Made by a program: the position numbers and the translations under genes. The notes under the pieces are model-generated. The model worked only from the letters and a program-made list of their open reading frames with translations, was not told the DNA's origin and did no database searches. From Paenibacillus odorifer (GTDB taxonomy: Bacteria; Bacillota; Bacilli; Paenibacillales; Paenibacillaceae), in the NCBI RefSeq assembly GCF_000758725.1, contig NZ_CP009428.1, positions 2,232,001 through 2,296,000 of the forward strand: 64,000 bases of DNA. The letters are read 5' to 3'. Every line of letters begins with the position of its first letter. The first letter of the stretch is position 1. This document shows positions 27,862 through 35,421 of this stretch, piece by piece.

Positions 27862-28818
27862 ATGCTTGTTGTAGGAAAAGAATCCTTTTGCGCTTATCAC
27901 ACGATTCAAGAGGCGATAGATTCACTAGAGCAGGGGCCATCCGGTCAAGCGGATACGCTTTATATTTTGTCAGGGGTCTATAAAGAGGCAGTGCGGATTT
28001 ATCGTTCTAATCTTACGATCATAGGGATTGGCTACGTGGAGATTGTTATGAATCGTTACGCGAAAGAGCGTGATGAAGCGGGCGAAGAAATCAATACATT
28101 CTCTACACCAACGTTATTTCTGGGCGGCAGCCACCTGATCTTGGAGAATCTGGTGATTACCAATAATGCAGGGCAGGGTGAAAATATCGGGCAGGCGGTA
28201 GCCGTGTATGCTAATTGTGATCAAACCGTATTCAGAAATTGTACTTTAAAAGGGTATCAGGACACGTTGTTCACGGGACCTTTGCCACCTGCACCCAAAG
28301 AGCGATCTACGTTTGGAGGTATACCACTGAGAAAGCACCATGCCCAATATCGGCAGTTGTATCAGCATTGCTATATAGAGGGAACAGTGGACTTTATATT
28401 TGGTGGGGCTACGGCTTATTTTGACAGATGTGAAATTCGCAGCTTGCGTCATAGTGAGAATCAAGCAGGTTATATTACGGCAGCCTCCACACCCGTGGGA
28501 CAATCGTATGGTTATATTTTTAAAAATTGCTTTTTAACAGCGGCTCCTGATATTGCTCCGGTGTTTCTGGGCCGTCCATGGCGTGAGTATGCTAAAACCG
28601 TATTTGTAGATTGTCAGCTGGGTGCACATATTCATCCACTTGGCTGGGATAACTGGAACAACACCGCTAATGAACAAACCGTTTGTTATCAGGAATATGG
28701 CGTGAAGGATGCAATTCTCCTGAGTAAGCAACGCGTTTCTTGGGCAGATTGCTTTGAAGATGGGGACGAGACGTTGGATAAAGAGTTTGTTTTTGCTGGT
28801 ACGGATTTTTGGAAATAG
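27862..28818 (+). CDS. Pectinesterase (CE8), intracellular
   Basis: About 318 residues. The pectin methylesterase signature is clear: GYQDTL (Asp134), GTVDFIFG (Asp177) and LGRPW (Arg238). No signal peptide, which is unusual for CE8 and suggests demethylation of imported oligogalacturonides before GH28 attack. A GAAAGGA site lies 12 bases before ATG 27862; a TTG at 27841 is also in frame and precedes this site. Last gene of the GH105-GH28-CE8 operon. Confidence 0.92.
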   Translation: MLVVGKESFCAYHTIQEAIDSLEQGPSGQADTLYILSGVYKEAVRIYRSNLTIIGIGYVEIVMNRYAKERDEAGEEINTFSTPTLFLGGSHLILENLVITNNAGQGENIGQAVAVYANCDQTVFRNCTLKGYQDTLFTGPLPPAPKERSTFGGIPLRKHHAQYRQLYQHCYIEGTVDFIFGGATAYFDRCEIRSLRHSENQAGYITAASTPVGQSYGYIFKNCFLTAAPDIAPVFLGRPWREYAKTVFVDCQLGAHIHPLGWDNWNNTANEQTVCYQEYGVKDAILLSKQRVSWADCFEDGDETLDKEFVFAGTDFWK

Positions 28819-28846
28819 ATAATTTAATTAACGAGTACACAAATAA

Positions 28847-28899
28847 AAAACGGTAGTCTAGACGAGAAGCATAAAGTCTTAGACTGCCGTTTTATTTAT
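28847..28899. terminator. Rho-independent terminator after pectinesterase gene
   Basis: A 13-bp stem with one G-T pair (28847-28859 with 28881-28893), flanked by A and T runs, so it can work from both sides. It separates the pectin island from the converging decayed oxidoreductase. Confidence 0.85.
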
Positions 28900-28907
28900 G
28901 TGTTGTA

Positions 28908-29451
28908 TCACTTTATTTTTAATATGATCTTTCCTTTAGCTCTGCCCGATTCGGAATACTCCATCGCTTTCTGCGCCTCTACAAAAGGAAACACTTGATC
29001 AATAACAGGTTTTATTTGTCCGGACCTTATCAAATGCTTCGGTTTTATAATTGATAATTTGATCGGCTCCAAGTGACTTGACCAATTCTGCTCCAGCATC
29101 GCTTGTAGTAGTAGCCACGTATATCCCCATCGCTTTGGCAAGTTGGATAGTAAAAAGTGCCAACACCGCCCGCTCCCGCTTGAATCAATACCTTTTGTCA
29201 TCACCTATCTTGAATTTTATAACTTTTTTTCCTGCTTGGATGACAATCTCTGAAAAATCATTTCCTAAAACTAGGGGCATATCGTATTTCAACAGCGTAC
29301 GAACTTTGCCATCCCGCACTTTGAAATCGATAGGATTAATACTTGCTGCATGGATCTCTGCCAATACATCATAATCACCCACTGCGGGTGTAGGGACGTC
29401 GGCTAGTTGAAGAGGATATTTTCCGTATTTTTTAATTATCATTGCTTTCAT
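28908..29451 (-). pseudogene. Decayed NADP-dependent quinone-oxidoreductase-like gene
   Basis: The first 80 or so codons from 29451 encode a good start of a zinc-type alcohol dehydrogenase/quinone oxidoreductase (MKAMIIKKYGKYPLQLADV, EIHAASINPIDFKVRDG, LGNDFSEIV). The frame then closes near 29185. A second frame (28908-29204) ends with the family's C-terminus (GQIKPVIDQVFPFVEAQKAMEYSESG). Only about 540 bp remain of an expected 950-1000 bp, and the NADP-binding middle is mostly missing and frameshifted. It follows the MerR gene by 18 bp and was probably co-transcribed with it. Confidence 0.8.
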
Positions 29452-29469
29452 CCTAAAAACTCCAACTCA

Positions 29470-29934
29470 TTAATTATTCATTTTTGCTGTTCCAGAAAAA
29501 TAACTCATCTCAACGGGGGAGATGGTTTTTGGTTCCGATCGGTCTTCGCTTTTATCTGAGCAGTCTCGGCGATATTTCCCTTGTTCCAGCTTTATATCAA
29601 TAAAATCGACAACCTGCTGCAGCGACGAGATTTGGCTGACGATGTTTTCTCGATGGTTCCTTAAATGCTCCACCAGTTCAGGATAATCCGCGGGATCAGC
29701 GTCGGCGGAGACCGCCAAAAATGGCTGCATATCCTGCAAGGGCATACCTGTTTTTTTGAGGCAGGATAGCAGCCGGATTGTATCTATGTCTTCCTGCCGG
29801 TAAACGCGATGCCCGTTGTCCTTCCGGTCCGCCCGGGGAAGCAGCGCAATCTTTTCGTAATAGCGGATCGTATCCTCGGATATTCCGGTTTGCACGGCGG
29901 TTTCTTTTATCGTAAACGTTTGCTCTGCCTTCAT
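29470..29934 (-). CDS. MerR family transcriptional regulator
   Basis: 154 residues. The N-terminal winged helix-turn-helix is typical: FTIKETAVQTGISEDTIRYYEKIALLPRADR, followed by GHRVYRQEDIDTIRLLSCLKKTGMPLQDM. A coiled coil (about 85-120) should form the dimer. The C-terminal tail has a single Cys and no metal-binding cluster, so an organic or redox signal is more likely than a metal. Start ATG 29934 with AGGAGGT upstream. It is divergent from the SDR gene. The shared region holds two look-alike operators inside 19-bp-spacer promoters, so it should control both itself and the SDR gene. Confidence 0.9.
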   Translation of the reverse strand: MKAEQTFTIKETAVQTGISEDTIRYYEKIALLPRADRKDNGHRVYRQEDIDTIRLLSCLKKTGMPLQDMQPFLAVSADADPADYPELVEHLRNHRENIVSQISSLQQVVDFIDIKLEQGKYRRDCSDKSEDRSEPKTISPVEMSYFSGTAKMNN

Positions 29935-29966
29935 ACTCTACCTCCTGGAGATTGCTTTGTGTGTGC

Positions 29967-29997
29967 ATTATACAACTTGGAGCTGACTCCAAGTCAA
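29967..29997 (-). promoter_or_regulatory. MerR-type promoter for the merR gene
   Basis: On the minus strand TTGACT (29992-29997), a 19-bp spacer and TATAAT (29967-29972). The spacer holds the dyad of the ACTTGGAG/CTCCAAGT sequence (29975-29994). The over-long spacer with an internal dyad is the hallmark of MerR-controlled promoters. Confidence 0.85.
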
Positions 29998-30033
29998 GAC
30001 CTTATCTCTGGGACAAAATCTTTTTATTACGCC

Positions 30034-30064
30034 TTGACTTGGAGTCGACTCCAATTAATAAAAT
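30034..30064 (+). promoter_or_regulatory. MerR-type promoter for the SDR gene
   Basis: TTGACT (30034-30039), a 19-bp spacer, TAAAAT (30059-30064). The spacer contains the perfect dyad TTGGAGTCGACTCCAA (30039-30054 or so), nearly the same as the operator of the opposite promoter. Confidence 0.85.
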
Positions 30065-30110
30065 GTGCGTTAGAAGAGGAAGATATCCCGAATTCAGGAG
30101 GAGATTTACA

Positions 30111-30962
30111 ATGAGCACTCAGCAACGTGAAAATATCGCATTGATTACAGGCGCTAACGCCGGGATTGGATTGGAATTAACTCGAAAACTGCTAGCGGAG
30201 GATTGGCAGGTGATTGCTTTGAACCGTTCCGATTTTCCGGCCGACGATGTGAACATCCAAAAAGCCATCAAAAACGGCTGGCTTCGTATTTATAAAACAA
30301 CCGATCTCGCGGATTTTGCCAGCTTGAGAGGGACGCTGGAAGAGATCAAAGGCAAGGAGCAGCGAATCGATATTTTGTTCAACAATGCCGGCGGGAGCTT
30401 CCCCGAACTAAGCTATTCGAAACAGGGGCGCGAAAAGCACTATGAATTGATGACCGTTGTTCCGTATATTATTTTAATGGAATTGAAGGATATCCTACAA
30501 AAAGGACGCTTAAAAACGGTGATCAACACCTCATCCTCAGCGCTTAATTATACGAAAGAGTTTACGATAGAAATCTTGGAGCATCCCATAACCTTCCGCA
30601 AGCTGCTTGGTCCTTACGCCACCTCAAAGCTGGCATTATCGTTATGGACACAGGCCGCCGCGCCGCAACTTGCTAACGAGGGCATCATGATTCGCAGTGT
30701 TGATCCGGGTAGCAATAACACATTGCGAAAAGGGAAAAATTCTGGACTGCCTCTTATAGTTAAACCGTTGATGAAGCTGTTTTTCTCTCCGCCAACCCAC
30801 GGCGCCGGCCAATTGTATGAGGGTGCTCTGGGAGAACACCGTGAAGAGACAGGTATATTTCTTCGGAAAGGCCAGGTTGCGGATTTGAAATTTAAGGATC
30901 AAGCCCGGAATGTTTTGGAAAGGATTAATAATATCTACGAAAATGAGTATCTTCGTTGTTAA
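30111..30962 (+). CDS. Short-chain dehydrogenase/reductase
   Basis: 283 residues from ATG 30111 (CAGGAGGAG 8 bases upstream). A Rossmann-fold SDR with TGANAGIG (cofactor loop), NNAGG, INTSSSA (catalytic Ser) and YATSK (Tyr and Lys). It resembles the retinol-dehydrogenase-like SDRs with an extended C-terminus. The substrate is unknown. The gene is driven by a MerR-type promoter. Base composition is visibly richer in GC than the flanking genes (for example around 30230-30400), which suggests the MerR/SDR cassette was acquired as a unit. Confidence 0.88.
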   Translation: MSTQQRENIALITGANAGIGLELTRKLLAEDWQVIALNRSDFPADDVNIQKAIKNGWLRIYKTTDLADFASLRGTLEEIKGKEQRIDILFNNAGGSFPELSYSKQGREKHYELMTVVPYIILMELKDILQKGRLKTVINTSSSALNYTKEFTIEILEHPITFRKLLGPYATSKLALSLWTQAAAPQLANEGIMIRSVDPGSNNTLRKGKNSGLPLIVKPLMKLFFSPPTHGAGQLYEGALGEHREETGIFLRKGQVADLKFKDQARNVLERINNIYENEYLRC

Positions 30963-31089
30963 TCTGATCTTTAGATCTCTAATTTTTTTTTGTAATTCCT
31001 CCAAACGTATGAGATAATAGAGTTTTTCCGTTGATTCTATTTTTCATGGCATGGTAGAGATGCCTGATCAAATATTGGAGGTAGGCTTG

Positions 31090-33039
31090 TTGGCGAAACA
31101 GTATCCTTTTGAATATGATCGGACCAAACCTTTTATGGAGCAAGTAGGGGAATGGGTCGGAGATGTATTCTATGAAATTCTTCCTGAGGCTGGATTTGAA
31201 GTACGTGATGAACAGATATACATGGCCTTTCAGGTAGAGCGAGCTTTTGCCGAGAAAAAGACGATTTTTTCTGAGGCAGGGGTCGGAACAGGCAAGACAT
31301 TAGTGTATTTGTTGTATAGCATTTGTTACGCGCGTTATATGGGCAAACCTGCGATTATTGCATGTGCGGACGAGTCCTTGATTGAGCAGCTTGTGAAACC
31401 GGAAGGCGATATCGCCAAGCTTGCGAAGCATCTGAACATGAATATTGATGCCAGACTAGCGAAATCTCCGGATAAATATATGTGTCTGAAAAAGCTGGAT
31501 CAGGCTCGGAACCATGATGATGAAAGCTTACCACTGGAGAGCTTGTACAGTACATTACCTGATTTTGTACATTCACATGCACCGATGCAGCAATTCCATG
31601 CTTATGGAGACCGCAGAGATTACCCTGATCTGAATGACGAACAATGGAACAAAATTAACTGGGATACGTTTCAGGACTGCTTTACTTGCGATATGCGTCA
31701 CCGCTGCGGGCAGACCTTGTCCCGTGATCATTACCGGAAATCAAGTGATCTGATCATTTGTTCCCACGATTATTACATGGAGCATATTTGGACCTATGAA
31801 GCGCGTAAGCGGGAAGGGCAAATCCCTTTGCTTCCGGATCACTGTGCGGTTGTATTCGATGAAGGACATTTATTAGAATCAGCGGCCATGAAGGCGCTTG
31901 GCTATAAGATGAAGCATGTCGTCTTTGAAGAATTGATTTCTCGCCTGCTACAGAACGAGATTCGTGAAACGCTGGCCGTTCTGATTGATGAAGCGATCAT
32001 GCAAAGTGAGCAAATGTTCAAAGCGATTCGCCGTCAATGCCGAAACATACCTGGATCAGATCGGAAAAGCATTGAGCTGAATGCTTCATTGATTCGTGAG
32101 GTACACCGGATGCGGAGTGTAATTGCTGCTATCGAAGAAGAATTAGTATTCGAAAGCGGACTCTACACGATTGATGAATACCAACTCCGAATTGTGGAGG
32201 AACGTTTGGAGACCATAGAGATCGCTTTGCGATTGTTTGAGGATTCAGGGGCTTTAATCTGCTGGGCGACAGAAGAAAGCGATGGTCTAACGCTGTCGGT
32301 CATGCCACGAAATGTCAAAGAGGTACTTCAAGACAGCCTGTTCACGCAAAAAATGCCAATCGTATTCTCATCGGCTACATTGTCTGTGGATAAATCATTC
32401 GAATACTTGAAGGACAGTCTTGGGATACAAGATTTTTTATCCTTCTCTGTAGACTCACCTTATGACTATGAGCACCAGATGAATGTCTATGTGCCAGAGC
32501 TTCAGAGTGGGGATTTTGCTGAGAAAATGGAAATTTCCCTGAAGCTTATTCAGCGGACTGAAGGTAGAGCACTGCTATTGTTCCGTACTCGTGAAGAGCT
32601 TCTGCAGTTCAAGCAGCTTAACTCGTTACGACCGGAAAGCAGTTCATATTCATTTTTATATGAAGGGGATCAAGAAATCAGCTATTTGATTTCGGCATTC
32701 CAACGGGATGAGCATAGCGTGTTATGTGCGGTCACCTTATGGGAAGGGCTGGACATCCCTGGACCTTCATTATCTAATGTGATCATATGGTCGTTGCCGT
32801 ATCCTCCGCTTGATCCAGTGTTTATGGCAAAACGGGCGGAAACCTCCACTCCTTTTGAAGATGTGGATTTGCCTTACATGCTGTTAAGACTCAAACAAGG
32901 GATGGGGCGGCTGATTCGAACCGGTACAGATCAAGGAATTGTAACTGTACTTGCGGAAGAGGAAGGGCAACATCCAGTACACGAATATATAACTTCTGTA
33001 CTTCCAAAAGGGACTCGACTACAGAAGCTGGAAGCTTAA
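31090..33039 (+). CDS. DinG/YpvA-type superfamily 2 DNA helicase with iron-sulfur cysteines
   Basis: About 649 residues. The TTG at 31090 is preferred: GGAGGT (31077-31082) sits 7 bases before it, while the ATG at 31051 has no site. Walker A (GVGTGKT), DEGH box, four cysteines in the XPD-like iron-sulfur region (MCLKK, then DCFTCDMRHRCG), motif V (ATLWEGLDIPG) and motif VI (GQGMGRLIRTGTDQG). These mark the XPD/DinG family of 5'-3' helicases; B. subtilis YpvA is the close type. No exonuclease domain as in the long Gram-positive DinG. It probably acts in repair or R-loop removal. Confidence 0.88.
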   Translation: MAKQYPFEYDRTKPFMEQVGEWVGDVFYEILPEAGFEVRDEQIYMAFQVERAFAEKKTIFSEAGVGTGKTLVYLLYSICYARYMGKPAIIACADESLIEQLVKPEGDIAKLAKHLNMNIDARLAKSPDKYMCLKKLDQARNHDDESLPLESLYSTLPDFVHSHAPMQQFHAYGDRRDYPDLNDEQWNKINWDTFQDCFTCDMRHRCGQTLSRDHYRKSSDLIICSHDYYMEHIWTYEARKREGQIPLLPDHCAVVFDEGHLLESAAMKALGYKMKHVVFEELISRLLQNEIRETLAVLIDEAIMQSEQMFKAIRRQCRNIPGSDRKSIELNASLIREVHRMRSVIAAIEEELVFESGLYTIDEYQLRIVEERLETIEIALRLFEDSGALICWATEESDGLTLSVMPRNVKEVLQDSLFTQKMPIVFSSATLSVDKSFEYLKDSLGIQDFLSFSVDSPYDYEHQMNVYVPELQSGDFAEKMEISLKLIQRTEGRALLLFRTREELLQFKQLNSLRPESSSYSFLYEGDQEISYLISAFQRDEHSVLCAVTLWEGLDIPGPSLSNVIIWSLPYPPLDPVFMAKRAETSTPFEDVDLPYMLLRLKQGMGRLIRTGTDQGIVTVLAEEEGQHPVHEYITSVLPKGTRLQKLEA

Positions 33040-33060
33040 ATATCACTAACGATTATAATT

Positions 33061-33118
33061 GCTCCTTTGGTGAGGCAGATGCTACGGCATTTATGTTTCA
33101 CTCGAAGGAGCTTTTTTT
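33061..33118 (+). terminator. Terminator after helicase gene
   Basis: GCTCCTT (33061-33067) pairs with AAGGAGC (33105-33111) across a long, partly structured loop, followed by seven T. Confidence 0.65.
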
Positions 33119-33257
33119 GTCTAAAATTAAGCATAAGTATTCCTAATTTTACGGATAGGATATTGGTATTTAACTTCCGAGCGATGTCGTATTATTGTTG
33201 AGCATGGGATGTATTTATACAGCATCATCTAGAGATTCATCAAGGAGTGTATACGAC

Positions 33258-34301
33258 ATGGGTCAATCAGAAGGTTTGTATCAACCAGATCACAACAAAA
33301 AGGTTGGGTTTGCATTAGGGATAGGGCTAACCTTAGTTATCGCATTATTGGCGAAATTTTTAGCGGGTTTTCCATTCCTATCTATTATGGGGCAATTGGT
33401 CATTGCCATCTTAATCGGGATTATTTGGCGAGCTACGATAGGAGTGCCAAATAGCATCACACATGGCACCGATTTTTCCAGTAAAAAACTGCTTCGTCTA
33501 GGGATTATCCTGCTCGGTATGCGGCTTAATCTAATGGATATCGTTGCTGCAGGACCCCGGGTATTTCTTTTGGCAGTCATCGTCATTATATTTGCGATCT
33601 CCGTTGTATACGGACTGGCTCGACTGTTCAAAGTAGATAAGCGCCTCAGTATCTTAACTGCCTGCGGAACTGCGATTTGCGGTGCGGCAGCGGTGGTTGC
33701 CATCGCTCCACAGATAAAAGCCAAAGATGACGAAACTGCCATTGGTGCAGCTATAGTAGCTATATTAGGCACAATATTTACACTGCTGTACACATTTTTA
33801 TATCCTTTTCTCGGCTTATCAGATTTAGGTTATGGGGTATTCTCAGGAGCGACTTTACATGAAATTGCTCACGTTATCGCGGCTGCGGATGCTGGTGGAA
33901 ATGCTGCCGTTGATATGGCGGTCATCGTTAAATTGACCCGGGTGGCCTTACTTGTGCCAGTGGCTATCTTAATTGGGATTTGGTCCAATCGTGAAGAAAG
34001 AAAAGTGCAAGGTGGAGCGGCTAAAGCTTCGTGGAAAAGCATTCCAATCCCTTGGTTTATTCTAGGATTTCTAGTCGTCAGTGGTGTGAATTCGTTAGGG
34101 ATCGTCTCCGCATCAGTAGCCAATGGAATCGTTACGATTGCTTATATGTTAATCGCTATGGCGATGGCAGGGCTTGGGTTAAACGTTGATTTGGCGGCAT
34201 TTAGACGGCTTGGAATGAAGTCTTTTGCAGCGGGACTTATAGGCTCGGTCATGTTATCTCTAGTTGGATTTATGTTAGTTCACTTACTTGCACTAGCGTA
34301 G
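33258..34301 (+). CDS. YeiH/UPF0324 family membrane protein (putative sulfate exporter)
   Basis: 347 residues from ATG 33258, 10 bases after AAGGAG. About ten membrane helices. The family pattern is present: [40 protein letters not shown] in the middle, and [14 protein letters not shown]. The family is annotated as putative sulfate exporters (YeiH), but transport has been shown for few members. No CysR/LysR regulator is adjacent. It is monocistronic. Confidence 0.85.
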   Translation: MGQSEGLYQPDHNKKVGFALGIGLTLVIALLAKFLAGFPFLSIMGQLVIAILIGIIWRATIGVPNSITHGTDFSSKKLLRLGIILLGMRLNLMDIVAAGPRVFLLAVIVIIFAISVVYGLARLFKVDKRLSILTACGTAICGAAAVVAIAPQIKAKDDETAIGAAIVAILGTIFTLLYTFLYPFLGLSDLGYGVFSGATLHEIAHVIAAADAGGNAAVDMAVIVKLTRVALLVPVAILIGIWSNREERKVQGGAAKASWKSIPIPWFILGFLVVSGVNSLGIVSASVANGIVTIAYMLIAMAMAGLGLNVDLAAFRRLGMKSFAAGLIGSVMLSLVGFMLVHLLALA

Positions 34302-34411
34302 TTAGCATGTACACCCTGAGTATGAAATGAGTTACTTCATATCCTAACAGCGTCTTTCTCTTTATCATTTAGTGTGGTAGGGTATGCATGAAATGAATGG
34401 AGGGACTTCAG

Positions 34412-35221
34412 GTGAAGTATTGCATAGGTGAATTTGCTTCCATTCTCGGGGTAACTGCGGATACGCTGAGATTATACGAGAAACATGATATTGTTAGGCC
34501 TACAAAAGATAACAGCAATAATTATAGATATTTTAATGATTTAGATGCAAGGGATCTGTTAATGAGCAGATGGTATCGCAGTATGGAAATTCCATTGCCC
34601 GAAGTGGCACTTTTGATGAAGGAGTCCTCTATTGAGCAAGTTATGGGAATGATGCAGCAGTCTCGGCAGAGTTTAGAAGAAGAGATTAAGCAAAAGACGA
34701 TGCTGCTAAACAAGATGAATGAAATTCATAAAGAGCTTAAGGAAATAGAGTCCTCACTATATATATGTAAACTTAAACAGCTGCCAGGCATGTACAGGCT
34801 TAAGCAAACGGATAAAAATGCATTATTAAAAAATGATATCGTAAAAAGCCTCGTCAACACTTGGATGGATAGGCTTCCTTATGCGTTTTATTCTTTTAAG
34901 ATTGAGGACGCGGGGGTGTTATCCGGTGATAATAACTTTGACTATAGCTGGGGGCTTACCTTACCAGAGGAGGAAGTGCAGAAATTTGCGATGGATATCG
35001 ATGAATATGTAGAGTACATTAGCCCGAGTACCTGTATCTCTGCTATCATGTTATCTACGGATGGACATTATATCACGAAGAAATCCTTGCAGTTTATGAT
35101 AGATTACATCGAAGCAAATGGATATACTATAGCGGGTGATGTGGTGGGTAAATTAATGCTTACTGAAAAAATAGAAGGCAATAACCGCTCGTATTTGGAA
35201 GTGAATATCCCAATTCTATAA
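34412..35221 (+). CDS. MerR family regulator with GyrI-like effector domain (BltR-like)
   Basis: 269 residues from GTG 34412; GGAGGG lies 7 bases upstream and overlaps the alternative ATG at 34397. N-terminal MerR winged helix (YCIGEFASILGVTADTLRLYEKHDIV), a coiled coil (about 70-115), and a C-terminal effector-binding domain of about 150 residues ending EVNIPIL, as in BltR/BmrR multidrug regulators. The next gene downstream, a flavinylated lipoprotein, has a MerR-type promoter with a perfect dyad, so it is the likely target. Confidence 0.85.
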   Translation: MKYCIGEFASILGVTADTLRLYEKHDIVRPTKDNSNNYRYFNDLDARDLLMSRWYRSMEIPLPEVALLMKESSIEQVMGMMQQSRQSLEEEIKQKTMLLNKMNEIHKELKEIESSLYICKLKQLPGMYRLKQTDKNALLKNDIVKSLVNTWMDRLPYAFYSFKIEDAGVLSGDNNFDYSWGLTLPEEEVQKFAMDIDEYVEYISPSTCISAIMLSTDGHYITKKSLQFMIDYIEANGYTIAGDVVGKLMLTEKIEGNNRSYLEVNIPIL

Positions 35222-35233
35222 GTGTATTTCTAT

Positions 35234-35269
35234 AAACACCTGCTCTGAGAGCGGGTGTTTTTTCTTTTT
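35234..35269 (+). terminator. Rho-independent terminator
   Basis: A 12-bp stem with one G-T pair (35234-35245 with 35249-35260) and a T run. It separates the regulator from the flavoprotein gene, so the latter depends on its own promoter. Confidence 0.85.
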
Positions 35270-35285
35270 GGACAAGAATTGGACA

Positions 35286-35316
35286 TTGACCTTGGTGCTG
35301 CACCAATGTTTATACT
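35286..35316 (+). promoter_or_regulatory. MerR-type promoter with perfect dyad
   Basis: TTGACC (35286-35291), a 19-bp spacer, TATACT (35311-35316). The spacer begins with TTGGTGCTGCACCAA (35292-35306), a perfect 7+1+7 dyad. It drives the flavoprotein gene at 35422 after a leader of about 100 bases. Confidence 0.85.
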
Positions 35317-35421
35317 TCGGTATATAGCTTGGCAACGTTCGGTAGATATGTATAGATATGAATGTGAAAAATATCACGTTATTGGCGAGCTATAAGATAT
35401 TAGATACTGGGGGAGAAGAGA

